In this document: in pieces, positions 1-5,606 of the stretch
Layout: every line of letters starts with the position of its first letter
How positions within the stretch are numbered: the stretch's first letter is position 1
From: Fidelibacterota bacterium
Lineage (GTDB): Bacteria > Fidelibacterota > Marinisomatia > Marinisomatales > TCS55
NCBI GenBank assembly: GCA_004124385.1
Contig: SCKN01000010.1
Span: 1-57,687, forward strand
DNA: 57,687 nucleotides
Direction: 5' to 3'
The notes under the pieces: generated by a model
The model's input: the letters and a program-made list of their open reading frames with translations, nothing else
What the model was told of the DNA's origin: nothing
Database searches by the model: none
Position numbers and translations under genes: made by a program

Positions 1-2
1 AT

Positions 3-452
3 CTATTAATAACTATTATTACAATGGCTTCATTCACTTTCGCAGATGATATCACTGATATAAATAATTTTATTGAAAGACATTGGCAATTGCAAAATGA
101 TAAAAATTGGAGTGAATTTGTATCTACACTTCATTCAGACGGTACGATGAATGGTGATTCAAATGGTTCCTTCTGGTATCATCAAGATGCAACTGTTGAG
201 GCGGTAACAAAAGATCAAGTTGCAAGTAATAAATTTGATTTTAATCCTAGATATATAGAAGTTGATGTTTTAGAAAAAGATAAATATGCTGTTGCATATT
301 ATTATTTGGTGGGCTCCTATACAATCCGGGGAGTTACTAAAAGTAATTATAGGACAAGAGTATGTCAGGTTTTAGTTAAGGAAAAAGGAGATTGGAAAGT
401 GAAGTCTGGTGATTTTACACCATTACATAGTGGTAGCGGAATTCCTGACTAA
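3..452 (+). CDS. NTF2/SnoaL-like secreted protein, 5' end outside the window
   Basis: The first ATG is at 24, but the frame stays open to the window edge and the codons before it (LLITIIT) run into MASFTFA-DD. Together they look like the hydrophobic core and cleavage site of a signal peptide, so the true start probably lies just upstream. The mature part (about 130 residues) has the pattern of the NTF2/SnoaL-like or DUF4440-type cone fold: an N-terminal helix (NFIERHWQLQNDKNW), a region of short strands, and a final strand pair around GDWKVKSGDFTPLH. Proteins of this fold bind small ligands or act as small enzymes; no specific function can be read here. A hairpin terminator follows at 478. 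Fold call is moderate; the upstream start is inference. Confidence 0.6.
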   Translation, partial: LLITIITMASFTFADDITDINNFIERHWQLQNDKNWSEFVSTLHSDGTMNGDSNGSFWYHQDATVEAVTKDQVASNKFDFNPRYIEVDVLEKDKYAVAYYYLVGSYTIRGVTKSNYRTRVCQVLVKEKGDWKVKSGDFTPLHSGSGIPD

Positions 453-477
453 TTAATATATTTTTTGATACATCAAG

Positions 478-500
478 CCCCACATTAGTGGGGTTTTTTG
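478..500 (+). terminator. Rho-independent terminator, left half of array boundary
   Basis: CCCCAC, loop ATTA, GTGGGG, then six T and GTTT. This is the same arrangement (hairpin, T-run, GTTT) as at the other array boundaries, but the usual right half (GGGATGATGGGTAG) is absent here and CCCATACATC follows. The roughly 190 bases from here to 691 contain no ORF or repeat that I can support. Confidence 0.75.
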
Positions 501-691
501 TTTCCCATACATCAAGTACGTAACGTCTCTGTTATGGTAACCGCCTCTTAAAATTTTCACAAATCATTTTGTAATTATTCAATTCAGTATTAATATTTAT
601 CTCAATTCAGGACGTCAGTCCGATTGTTTTGTCAAGATAATAGAGAATACATAACAATTTATTTAATCCGATCAATAATAGGAATGTCAAT

Positions 692-1171
692 ATGGCGACT
701 TTGATTTTGCGGGATACACACCGCGGATTGGAAAAGAAAATGAAATCTCTTGATAAATTAAAGAGAGAGACTTCATTAAAGATTAGAGATGCAGCTAGTC
801 ATGGAGATCTTAAGGAAAATGCGGAATACCACGCTGCCAGGGAGGCGCAGAGTTTAATAGTACGTAAGATACAATTGCTGCAGACCCATTCGCCATTCCA
901 GATCATCGAGTATATCGAAATTGAAACCGACAAGGTAGGATTTGGCAATAAGGTTACAATCCGTGAAGAGGGCAAAGATGAGGCCGAAGACTATTACCTA
1001 TTAGGTCCCATCGAATTTGAGTTGGATCTTTATCCCTTGGTTGTAACCATCCATTCACCTTTTGGCCAAGCCATAGTTGGGAAAAAGATTGATGAAGATT
1101 TTACGCTTGAAATCCGGGGTAAAGAGACGAAGTTCACAATTACTGCAATTGAAAAGATTTCTGCAGAATGA
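692..1171 (+). CDS. greA: GreA/GreB-family transcription elongation factor
   Basis: The 159 residues match the usual GreA length (about 158). The N-terminal half is a charged coiled coil carrying the family signature AASHGDLKENAEYHAAREAQ at residues 34-53. The C-terminal half is the FKBP-like domain with the SPFGQAIVGKKIDED segment near residues 121-135. GreA inserts its coiled coil into the RNA polymerase secondary channel and stimulates cleavage of backtracked RNA. AGGA lies just before the ATG. As a lone gene bounded by hairpins in an accessory array it may be an extra copy rather than the housekeeping greA; which one it is cannot be decided from this window. Confidence 0.85.
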   Translation: MATLILRDTHRGLEKKMKSLDKLKRETSLKIRDAASHGDLKENAEYHAAREAQSLIVRKIQLLQTHSPFQIIEYIEIETDKVGFGNKVTIREEGKDEAEDYYLLGPIEFELDLYPLVVTIHSPFGQAIVGKKIDEDFTLEIRGKETKFTITAIEKISAE

Positions 1172-1259
1172 TGATCAACACTATCAGATGCTAACTTACT
1201 CTCAAAATCTCAACCTGTAAAAACCAAATGGGGGGTAGTACCCTTAAAATAAAAGATTC

Positions 1260-1283
1260 ACCCGCATTATTGGGTTATTTTTT
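1260..1283 (+). terminator. Weak Rho-independent terminator after greA
   Basis: ACCC/GGGT stem around GCATTATT followed by TATTTTTTAT. It lies about 90 bases after the greA stop and just before the next small gene. Confidence 0.5.
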
Positions 1284-1314
1284 ATAAATTCAAGAAAACA
1301 ACAAGGAATGAAAA

Positions 1315-1437
1315 ATGGGAAAAGGTCAAGATTCTAAAAAAGCAATTAAAAAAGCACCTGCTAAAACTGCAAAAGAAAAAAAAGCAGAAAAGAGACTTAA
1401 AAAAGCAGAAAAGAAGCTTAAAAAAGCTAATCGATAA
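1315..1437 (+). CDS. Small lysine-rich conserved-type protein (40 aa)
   Basis: The reading frame is MGKGQDSKKAIKKAPAKTAK followed by EKKAEKRLKKAEKKLKKANR. AAGGA sits seven bases upstream of this ATG, which decides for it over the earlier out-of-frame ATG at 1308. About half the residues are Lys or Arg and no hydrophobic core is present, so it should be a disordered or nucleic-acid-binding peptide. The opening M-x-KGQDSKK and PAKTxKEKK pattern resembles a small uncharacterised protein family that I recall from gamma-proteobacteria; that link is from memory and untested. Confidence 0.6.
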   Translation: MGKGQDSKKAIKKAPAKTAKEKKAEKRLKKAEKKLKKANR

Positions 1438-1517
1438 TTATGCACAAGGAAACGGTAATGGCGGTTCGATTAATGAGTTGATTCTTCACAAAAAGAAGTG
1501 ATACAAAGACATATTAA

Positions 1518-1586
1518 ATGAAACGCCTCTGGCTCAAATAGCCTCCACACGGGCTTTTTTGTTTGTGGGATTATGGGTAGATTTGG
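1518..1586 (+). repeat. Array boundary repeat, full copy
   Basis: The left part contains ATGAAACGCCTCTGGCTC, which would encode the peptide MKRLWLK and stop, followed by a short hairpin (GCC...GGC). Then come six T and GTTTGTGGGATTATGGGTAG plus ATTTGG at 1555-1586. The stretch 1909-1976 is nearly identical across the whole unit. The start codon of the next gene (1589) follows within three bases. Confidence 0.8.
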
Positions 1587-1588
1587 AT

Positions 1589-1789
1589 ATGATTAACCGC
1601 ATCACATTACTACTATTTATTGGGTTGGCTTGGGGGCAGGTTGAACAGGATAAATTAGTTTTGAAAGATGAAACAAAATATCTTGGTGAATTTTCAACTA
1701 TAGATGGAAAGAATGTATTATTTAAACCTGAAGGTGCATTTGGTTTTCAACCAATTTCTATTAATAAAATTAAAGAACCTATCCATTGA
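1589..1789 (+). CDS. Small secreted protein of unknown function (66 aa)
   Basis: The protein starts MINRITLLLFIGLAWGQ, a short signal peptide with probable cleavage near WGQ-VE, and continues for about 50 residues with no family that I recognise. The ATG at 1589 is chosen because the same MINRIT/MIKRII start follows the boundary repeat at 3535 and 12081. The signal-peptide codons are therefore part of the repeated unit, while the mature part is unique. Its stop overlaps a possible TTG start of the next small ORF. Confidence 0.6.
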   Translation: MINRITLLLFIGLAWGQVEQDKLVLKDETKYLGEFSTIDGKNVLFKPEGAFGFQPISINKIKEPIH

Positions 1790-1908
1790 AGTATCAACAC
1801 AAACCACATAAGAAAACCAAAGATAAGAAACCTTTCATAGAAAGAAAACGAGAAGAAGAACAAAAGAAACTTGTCAAGAAATTGGATAAAGATGGTAAAC
1901 GCAACTAA
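1786..1908 (+). CDS. Possible 40-aa basic peptide with TTG start
   Basis: TTG at 1786 overlaps the TGA stop of the preceding gene (TTGA), and the frame stays open for 40 codons: LKYQHKPHKKTKDKKPFIER followed by KREEEQKKLVKKLDKDGKRN. It is as basic as the 40-aa protein at 1315 and also ends directly at a boundary repeat. There is no ATG, so it is either translationally coupled or the 3' remnant of a longer gene. Confidence 0.35.
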   Translation: MKYQHKPHKKTKDKKPFIERKREEEQKKLVKKLDKDGKRN

Positions 1909-1976
1909 ATGAAACGCCTCTGGCTCAAATAGCCTCCTCACGGGGCTTTTTTGTTTGTGGGATGATGGGTAGATTT
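1909..1976 (+). repeat. Array boundary repeat, full copy
   Basis: This is a near-identical second copy of 1518-1586: ATGAAACGCCTCTGGCTC, short GC hairpin, T-run, and GTTTGTGGGATGATGGGT at 1953-1970, then AGATTT. The gene at 1981 starts five bases later. Confidence 0.8.
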
Positions 1977-1980
1977 AATT

Positions 1981-2289
1981 ATGAAAAAGTATATTGCAAT
2001 GAACAGATTTAAAATCTCTTTAGGGAGAGAAGATGATTTTGAAGAAATTTGGAGAACTAGGGAAACGCATCTTGAGGGTGTGAAGGGTTTTCGGCAATTC
2101 AACCTTATTAAAGGCTCTTCAAATGATGGGTATACTCTATATGCGTCACATAGTGTATGGGAATCAAAAAATGATTTTGAAAACTGGAAAAAATCAGAAG
2201 CATTCAGAGCCGTACACAATAGTGGAGGGCAGCACCAAGGTATATATTTAGGACATCCTGAATTTGAAGGATTTGAAGTAGTATTGTAA
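1981..2289 (+). CDS. Antibiotic-biosynthesis-monooxygenase (ABM) fold protein, IsdG-like
   Basis: At 102 residues this is the usual single ABM-domain size (ferredoxin-like dimer). The residues that form the catalytic triad of IsdG-type heme-degrading monooxygenases can be placed: N8 in AMNRF, W69 in NDFENW and H79 in AFRAVHN (N7/W67/H77 in IsdG). The expected role is oxidative heme opening for iron release in the cytoplasm; a general ABM role is the alternative. No Shine-Dalgarno is visible between the boundary repeat and the ATG. The first 30 bases are duplicated at 2352. Confidence 0.75.
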   Translation: MKKYIAMNRFKISLGREDDFEEIWRTRETHLEGVKGFRQFNLIKGSSNDGYTLYASHSVWESKNDFENWKKSEAFRAVHNSGGQHQGIYLGHPEFEGFEVVL

Positions 2290-2299
2290 CTGAATACAA

Positions 2300-2347
2300 A
2301 GCCCCACTACTGCGGGGTTTTTTGTTTGAGGGATGTTGGGTAGATTT
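2300..2347 (+). repeat. Array boundary repeat with terminator hairpin
   Basis: GCCCC/GGGG hairpin (2300-2317) followed by six T, GTTTGAGGGATGTTGGG and TAGATTT at 2341-2347. It serves as the terminator of the ABM gene. Confidence 0.75.
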
Positions 2348-2351
2348 AATT

Positions 2352-2378
2352 ATGAAAAAATATATTGCAATGAACTGA
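2352..2378 (+). pseudogene. Duplicated start of the ABM gene, truncated
   Basis: The sequence reads MKKYIAMN and stop and matches the first eight codons at 1981 (one synonymous change), together with the preceding AGATTTAATT. Identity ends a few bases later and unrelated sequence leads to the kinase gene at 2429. It marks a recombination joint inside a duplicated unit. Confidence 0.7.
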
Positions 2379-2428
2379 TTTAGGACACTGTCAGCTGTAA
2401 ATATTCCAACAAATGCGAGAACCCGCCA

Positions 2429-3415
2429 ATGGCAATATATACTCAACTCAATCAACAAGACATCCAGTCATTGGCTGACAATTATGATCTGAAAATCATC
2501 GAATTTTCACCGCTTGATGGTGGCAGCGGTAACTCCAGCTACATACTGAAGACTCAACAAGCCAGTTATGTGTTAACGGTTTGTGATGACAAAGAATTCG
2601 ATGAAGTGTTTAAAATGGGCCAGTTGCTGTTGTTGCTTGAAGCGCACAACGTGCCTTGTAATCGTCTGATATCGCCAGTGAACAGCGATATCCTGACCAC
2701 CTTCGCTACCGCCGATGGGGTCAAACCAGTGATGCTCAAAGACTACATTGAAGGTCAGGTTGTTGAGCAACTGGATGAAACCATGTTATCTCAAGTCGGC
2801 AGACAAGCGGCTCGATTGAATCAGATACCCTCACCGGATTATTTGCCGACCAATCATCCTTACGGACGCCAACTTTTCCCAAGGGTTGTGGGTCTGAACA
2901 TTGACGCCAAATATGAATCCTGGCTGGCCGAAGAAATCGACTACCTGGAGCAGCATATCTCGGCCAATTTACCCCGCGGTTTGATTCATGGTGATTTGTT
3001 TTATGATAATCTGTTGTTTGACCCATTGTCGGGTATGCCGGGAGGATTCAAAGCCATTATCGATTTTGAAGAAGCCTGTCATTATCATCTGATATTTGAA
3101 TTGGGCATGGGCATATTGGGTGCCTGCGTAAACGATATTACGATCGATCTGGATAAGGCACGCGCCTTGGTCGATGGTTACCAGCAAGTCAGGCCGTTAG
3201 CACAGATAGAAAAAGAAAGCTTGCAGTTGTTTGTGCGATATGCGGCAGTGGCGACGTCCTATTGGCGTTTCAACAAATACAATATAAAAGAACCCAGCGA
3301 AGACAGAGCAGGTCATCATTGGCAAATGGTGCAGATTGCCAAGGAGGTCACCGAAATATCGACAACCCGCTTTTTTGACGCCATCTTCAGCGCGGATCAA
3401 ATCATCACTGGTTAG
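2429..3415 (+). CDS. APH-fold phosphotransferase, homoserine-kinase-II-like
   Basis: The 328 residues have the bilobal aminoglycoside-phosphotransferase/choline-kinase fold: N-lobe with YILKT and the strand pair around residues 36-52, Brenner motif HGDLFYDN at 187-194 (catalytic D189, metal ligand N194) and DFE at 212-214. Length and the GGSGNSSY opening suit homoserine kinase type II (ThrB2) or a related small-molecule kinase that uses ATP. No threonine gene is adjacent. Codon use is visibly richer in G and C than its neighbours and the style is gamma-proteobacterial, so it looks transferred. It sits between a truncated gene duplicate and a large hairpin. Confidence 0.75.
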   Translation: MAIYTQLNQQDIQSLADNYDLKIIEFSPLDGGSGNSSYILKTQQASYVLTVCDDKEFDEVFKMGQLLLLLEAHNVPCNRLISPVNSDILTTFATADGVKPVMLKDYIEGQVVEQLDETMLSQVGRQAARLNQIPSPDYLPTNHPYGRQLFPRVVGLNIDAKYESWLAEEIDYLEQHISANLPRGLIHGDLFYDNLLFDPLSGMPGGFKAIIDFEEACHYHLIFELGMGILGACVNDITIDLDKARALVDGYQQVRPLAQIEKESLQLFVRYAAVATSYWRFNKYNIKEPSEDRAGHHWQMVQIAKEVTEISTTRFFDAIFSADQIITG

Positions 3416-3425
3416 CTGGTTCTCA

Positions 3426-3458
3426 TCCTGAAACTCACATCCGTGTGAGATTTCAGGA
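3426..3458 (+). terminator. Long inverted repeat after the kinase gene
   Basis: The left arm TCCTGAAACTCACA and right arm TGTGAG-A-TTTCAGGA pair over 14 bases with one bulged A and loop TCCG. There is no T-run, so it may be a processed-transcript end or a leftover of the donor genome rather than a classic terminator. Confidence 0.6.
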
Positions 3459-3486
3459 AACCGCTTCGTTCAAGCAAGTGCCCTGC

Positions 3487-3530
3487 ACTAGCGGGGGTTT
3501 TTGTTTGTATAGATGATGATGGGTAGATTT
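3487..3530 (+). repeat. Array boundary repeat
   Basis: CACTAGCGGGGG and a T-run, GTTTGTATAGATGATGATGG, then GTAGATTTGG (variant with a few extra bases). The hairpin is poorer here than in other copies. The following bases encode the repeated signal-peptide start MIKRII. Confidence 0.7.
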
Positions 3531-3534
3531 GGAA

Positions 3535-4452
3535 ATGATTAAGCGTATTATAACACTTTTATTATCTATTGGGTTAATTTTGGGAAAAGAAGTATCTATA
3601 GTGGAAGTCAATGTTGGTAAGTTAATATTTAACTGTCGAACATCAGGATTGTCCAATAATGGAGATGGCATAATACTGCTGCATGGATGGCCTGAGACTT
3701 CTCACATGTGGGTTGATTTAATGGAATTATTATCTGATAAAGGTTTTAGAGTGGTAGCACCAGACCAAAGAGGTTATAGTCCACAAGCAAGACCTAATAA
3801 TATAAATGAATATAAAATTGAAAAAATAGTGCAAGATGTTTTCTCTATTGCTGATTCATTTGATTTCAAACAATTCCATTTAATAGGTCATGATTGGGGT
3901 GCTTCTATTGGTTGGGCAAGTACATATACTAAGCCTGAGAGGATAATAACTTGGACAGCAATGTCTGTGCCTCATTTAAGTGCATTTGGTCAAGCACTGC
4001 AGTCAGATAAAGACCAAAAGAAGAAAAGTCGTTACATAAGCTTCTTTAAATTGCCATTTATACCAGAGTTATATTTTTCAATTAGTGATTATAAAAATCT
4101 AAAAAATATATGGAATAAAAGTTCAGATGAACAAATAGATGCCTATCTACACGTTTTTAAAGGAGAGGGTGCATTGAAAGCATCATTGAATTGGTATCGG
4201 GCGAATATTGGCTCGAAATCGAATAACAAAAAAATCAATGAATTGGGTAATATATATACTCCAAGTCAATTAATTTGGGGTAATAAAGATATGGCACTTG
4301 GAAGACGAGGTGCTGAAATGACAGGAAAATATATGAAAGGTAAATATCAATTTATTGAATTAGATGCAGGTCACTGGTTAATCCAAGATGATTATTCTAA
4401 TGTCTCGACTTCGATAGTTAATATTATAGAGCAACATGCCATCAAAAAATAA
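3535..4452 (+). CDS. Secreted alpha/beta hydrolase, epoxide-hydrolase-like
   Basis: A signal peptide (MIKRIITLLLSIGLILG) precedes a complete alpha/beta hydrolase. The oxyanion loop HGWPETSHMW starts at residue 50, the nucleophile Asp is in GHDWGAS (D120), the acid is in WGNKD (D252) and the base His is in AGHW (H280). Asp as nucleophile with HGWP and GHDWG is characteristic of epoxide hydrolases; haloalkane dehalogenases share part of this. ATG 3535 is preferred to the TTG at 3529 because it aligns with the other signal-peptide copies after the repeat. Low G+C fits its neighbours, unlike the kinase before it. Confidence 0.8.
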   Translation: MIKRIITLLLSIGLILGKEVSIVEVNVGKLIFNCRTSGLSNNGDGIILLHGWPETSHMWVDLMELLSDKGFRVVAPDQRGYSPQARPNNINEYKIEKIVQDVFSIADSFDFKQFHLIGHDWGASIGWASTYTKPERIITWTAMSVPHLSAFGQALQSDKDQKKKSRYISFFKLPFIPELYFSISDYKNLKNIWNKSSDEQIDAYLHVFKGEGALKASLNWYRANIGSKSNNKKINELGNIYTPSQLIWGNKDMALGRRGAEMTGKYMKGKYQFIELDAGHWLIQDDYSNVSTSIVNIIEQHAIKK

Positions 4453-4527
4453 TGAAACGCCTTTGAAATAACCCCCACCCCAAGGGATAGGTTTTAATCA
4501 AGAACCCCGTCCAGCGGGTTTTTGTTC
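4453..4527 (+). repeat. Composite repeat: GAAACGCC element, CCCACCC element and terminator
   Basis: Starting at the stop codon it holds TGAAACGCCTTTGAAATAAC, then the second repeat family CCCACCCCAAGGGATAGG (4468-4498), and then CCCCGTCCAGCGGG with T5 and GTT. It joins two element types seen separately elsewhere in the window. Confidence 0.65.
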
Positions 4528-4591
4528 AGGAAAGGTCAGGATATAAAAAGCGCAGTTATTGTGGTATAGGTTTTATAAATTCAGGTTACCA

Positions 4592-5236
4592 GTGAAATTT
4601 ATGTATGCAATCATCTTTTCTACACTGCTGGAAATGGCAGCAGCTGCAGACCCCAATACTCCCCACCCGCATCAGGGGATCATAACCAAATTTATCGATC
4701 CCGGCAGAGCTGAGCTTACCCCGGCAGAACAAGCAGCGCTTTTATCAGGCCAGGCAGTCTATAAACAGACCAGGCACGATAATGTCGATCGTGGAACGGC
4801 TATCTTTGATGTGACCGCCAGCCAGGAGACCGTATGGCAGGTGATTACCAACTTCCAACAGTATCCAAAGTGGATCCAGGAGATCAGCGGTACTGAAGTC
4901 TACATGTCGGCAGGCAGGAACATTTATGTTGATTTTACTATTTCCGTTTTTATGATGAATGTTCAATATTATATCAAGCATGATTACCAGCCGGAGAAAG
5001 GCTGTTTGACCTGGACGCTGGACTATAGCCGAAAAAGCGATCTTGATGATTCTGCAGGATACTGGCTGGTCTACACATCTCCTGCAGATACTGGAAAAAC
5101 AAGGGTAGAATATTCAATTGCCCTGCGCATAGGGCCCTTGATCCCTGATTTCATAGAAACGATCCTGACCAATAAAGGGATTGAAAATGCAACCAAGTGG
5201 GTAAAAAAAGGTGCCGAAAAGTATAGTGATAATTAA
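4592..5236 (+). CDS. Exported SRPBCC (START/polyketide-cyclase-like) protein
   Basis: GTG at 4592 gives MKFMYAIIFSTLLEMAAAA, a good signal peptide; TTG 4559 and ATG 4601 are alternatives. The mature protein (about 190 aa) contains an SRPBCC fold from residue 65 on: FDVTASQETVWQVITNFQQY, the PKWIQEI segment, and a C-terminal amphipathic helix (IETILTNKGIENATKWVKKG). Such domains bind hydrophobic ligands; this one would act in the periplasm. Codon use is richer in G and C than the flanking genes. It has no operon partner. A related START-like protein is at 50521. Confidence 0.7.
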   Translation: MKFMYAIIFSTLLEMAAAADPNTPHPHQGIITKFIDPGRAELTPAEQAALLSGQAVYKQTRHDNVDRGTAIFDVTASQETVWQVITNFQQYPKWIQEISGTEVYMSAGRNIYVDFTISVFMMNVQYYIKHDYQPEKGCLTWTLDYSRKSDLDDSAGYWLVYTSPADTGKTRVEYSIALRIGPLIPDFIETILTNKGIENATKWVKKGAEKYSDN

Positions 5237-5262
5237 GACATTTTCAGTATTTCGCTTTTCCG

Positions 5263-5457
5263 ATGGGGTTTTTTGTTTGTGGGATGATGGGTAGGATTAT
5301 CAAAACTATGGTAAACACAGAACAAACGGCAGGCTACAAATCAGTGCAATGGAATGCTACCAATAATCAAGGTAAACTAGTAAGTGCAGGGGTTTATCTA
5401 TATCAGATACAAGCTGGGGAGTTTGTACAGACACGGAAGATGGTGCTGTTAAAATAG
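5263..5457 (+). pseudogene. Orphan type IX sorting-domain fragment joined to a boundary repeat
   Basis: From GMMGRII on, this is the last 55 codons of a Por secretion sorting domain: MMGRIIKTMVNTEQTAGYKS ... VSAGVYLYQIQAGEFVQTRK ... KMVLLK. The YPNPFNP half and any passenger are missing. The codons for the M-M-G-R part are the same bases (GGGATGATGGGTAGG, 5281-5295) that make up the right half of the array boundary, and the T-run with GTTTGTGGG lies directly before them. It is the one place where the boundary continues into native sorting-domain sequence. Confidence 0.75.
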
Positions 5458-5474
5458 GACCTACATTAATATAG

Positions 5475-5510
5475 AAAGGGGCAGCGATTTTACTTGTTGC
5501 CCTTTATTTT
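5475..5510 (+). terminator. Rho-independent terminator
   Basis: AAAGGGGCA and TGCCCTTT pair around GCGATTTTACTTGT, followed by ATTTT. It follows the orphan sorting domain. The remaining 95 bases to the next start show no further structure. Confidence 0.6.
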
Positions 5511-5606
5511 GACATTTAATTTTTACCTGTGTGATTTTAATAAGAAGACTGAAGAATTATTAATTACAAAATTGAAAGATGACACAGATATTAAGGTGTG
5601 GAATTT

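Noticed and set aside
1747-2458. Several minus-strand frames of 60-90 codons
   Set aside because: They run antisense through the boundary repeats and the ABM gene; the similarity among them only reflects the repeat.
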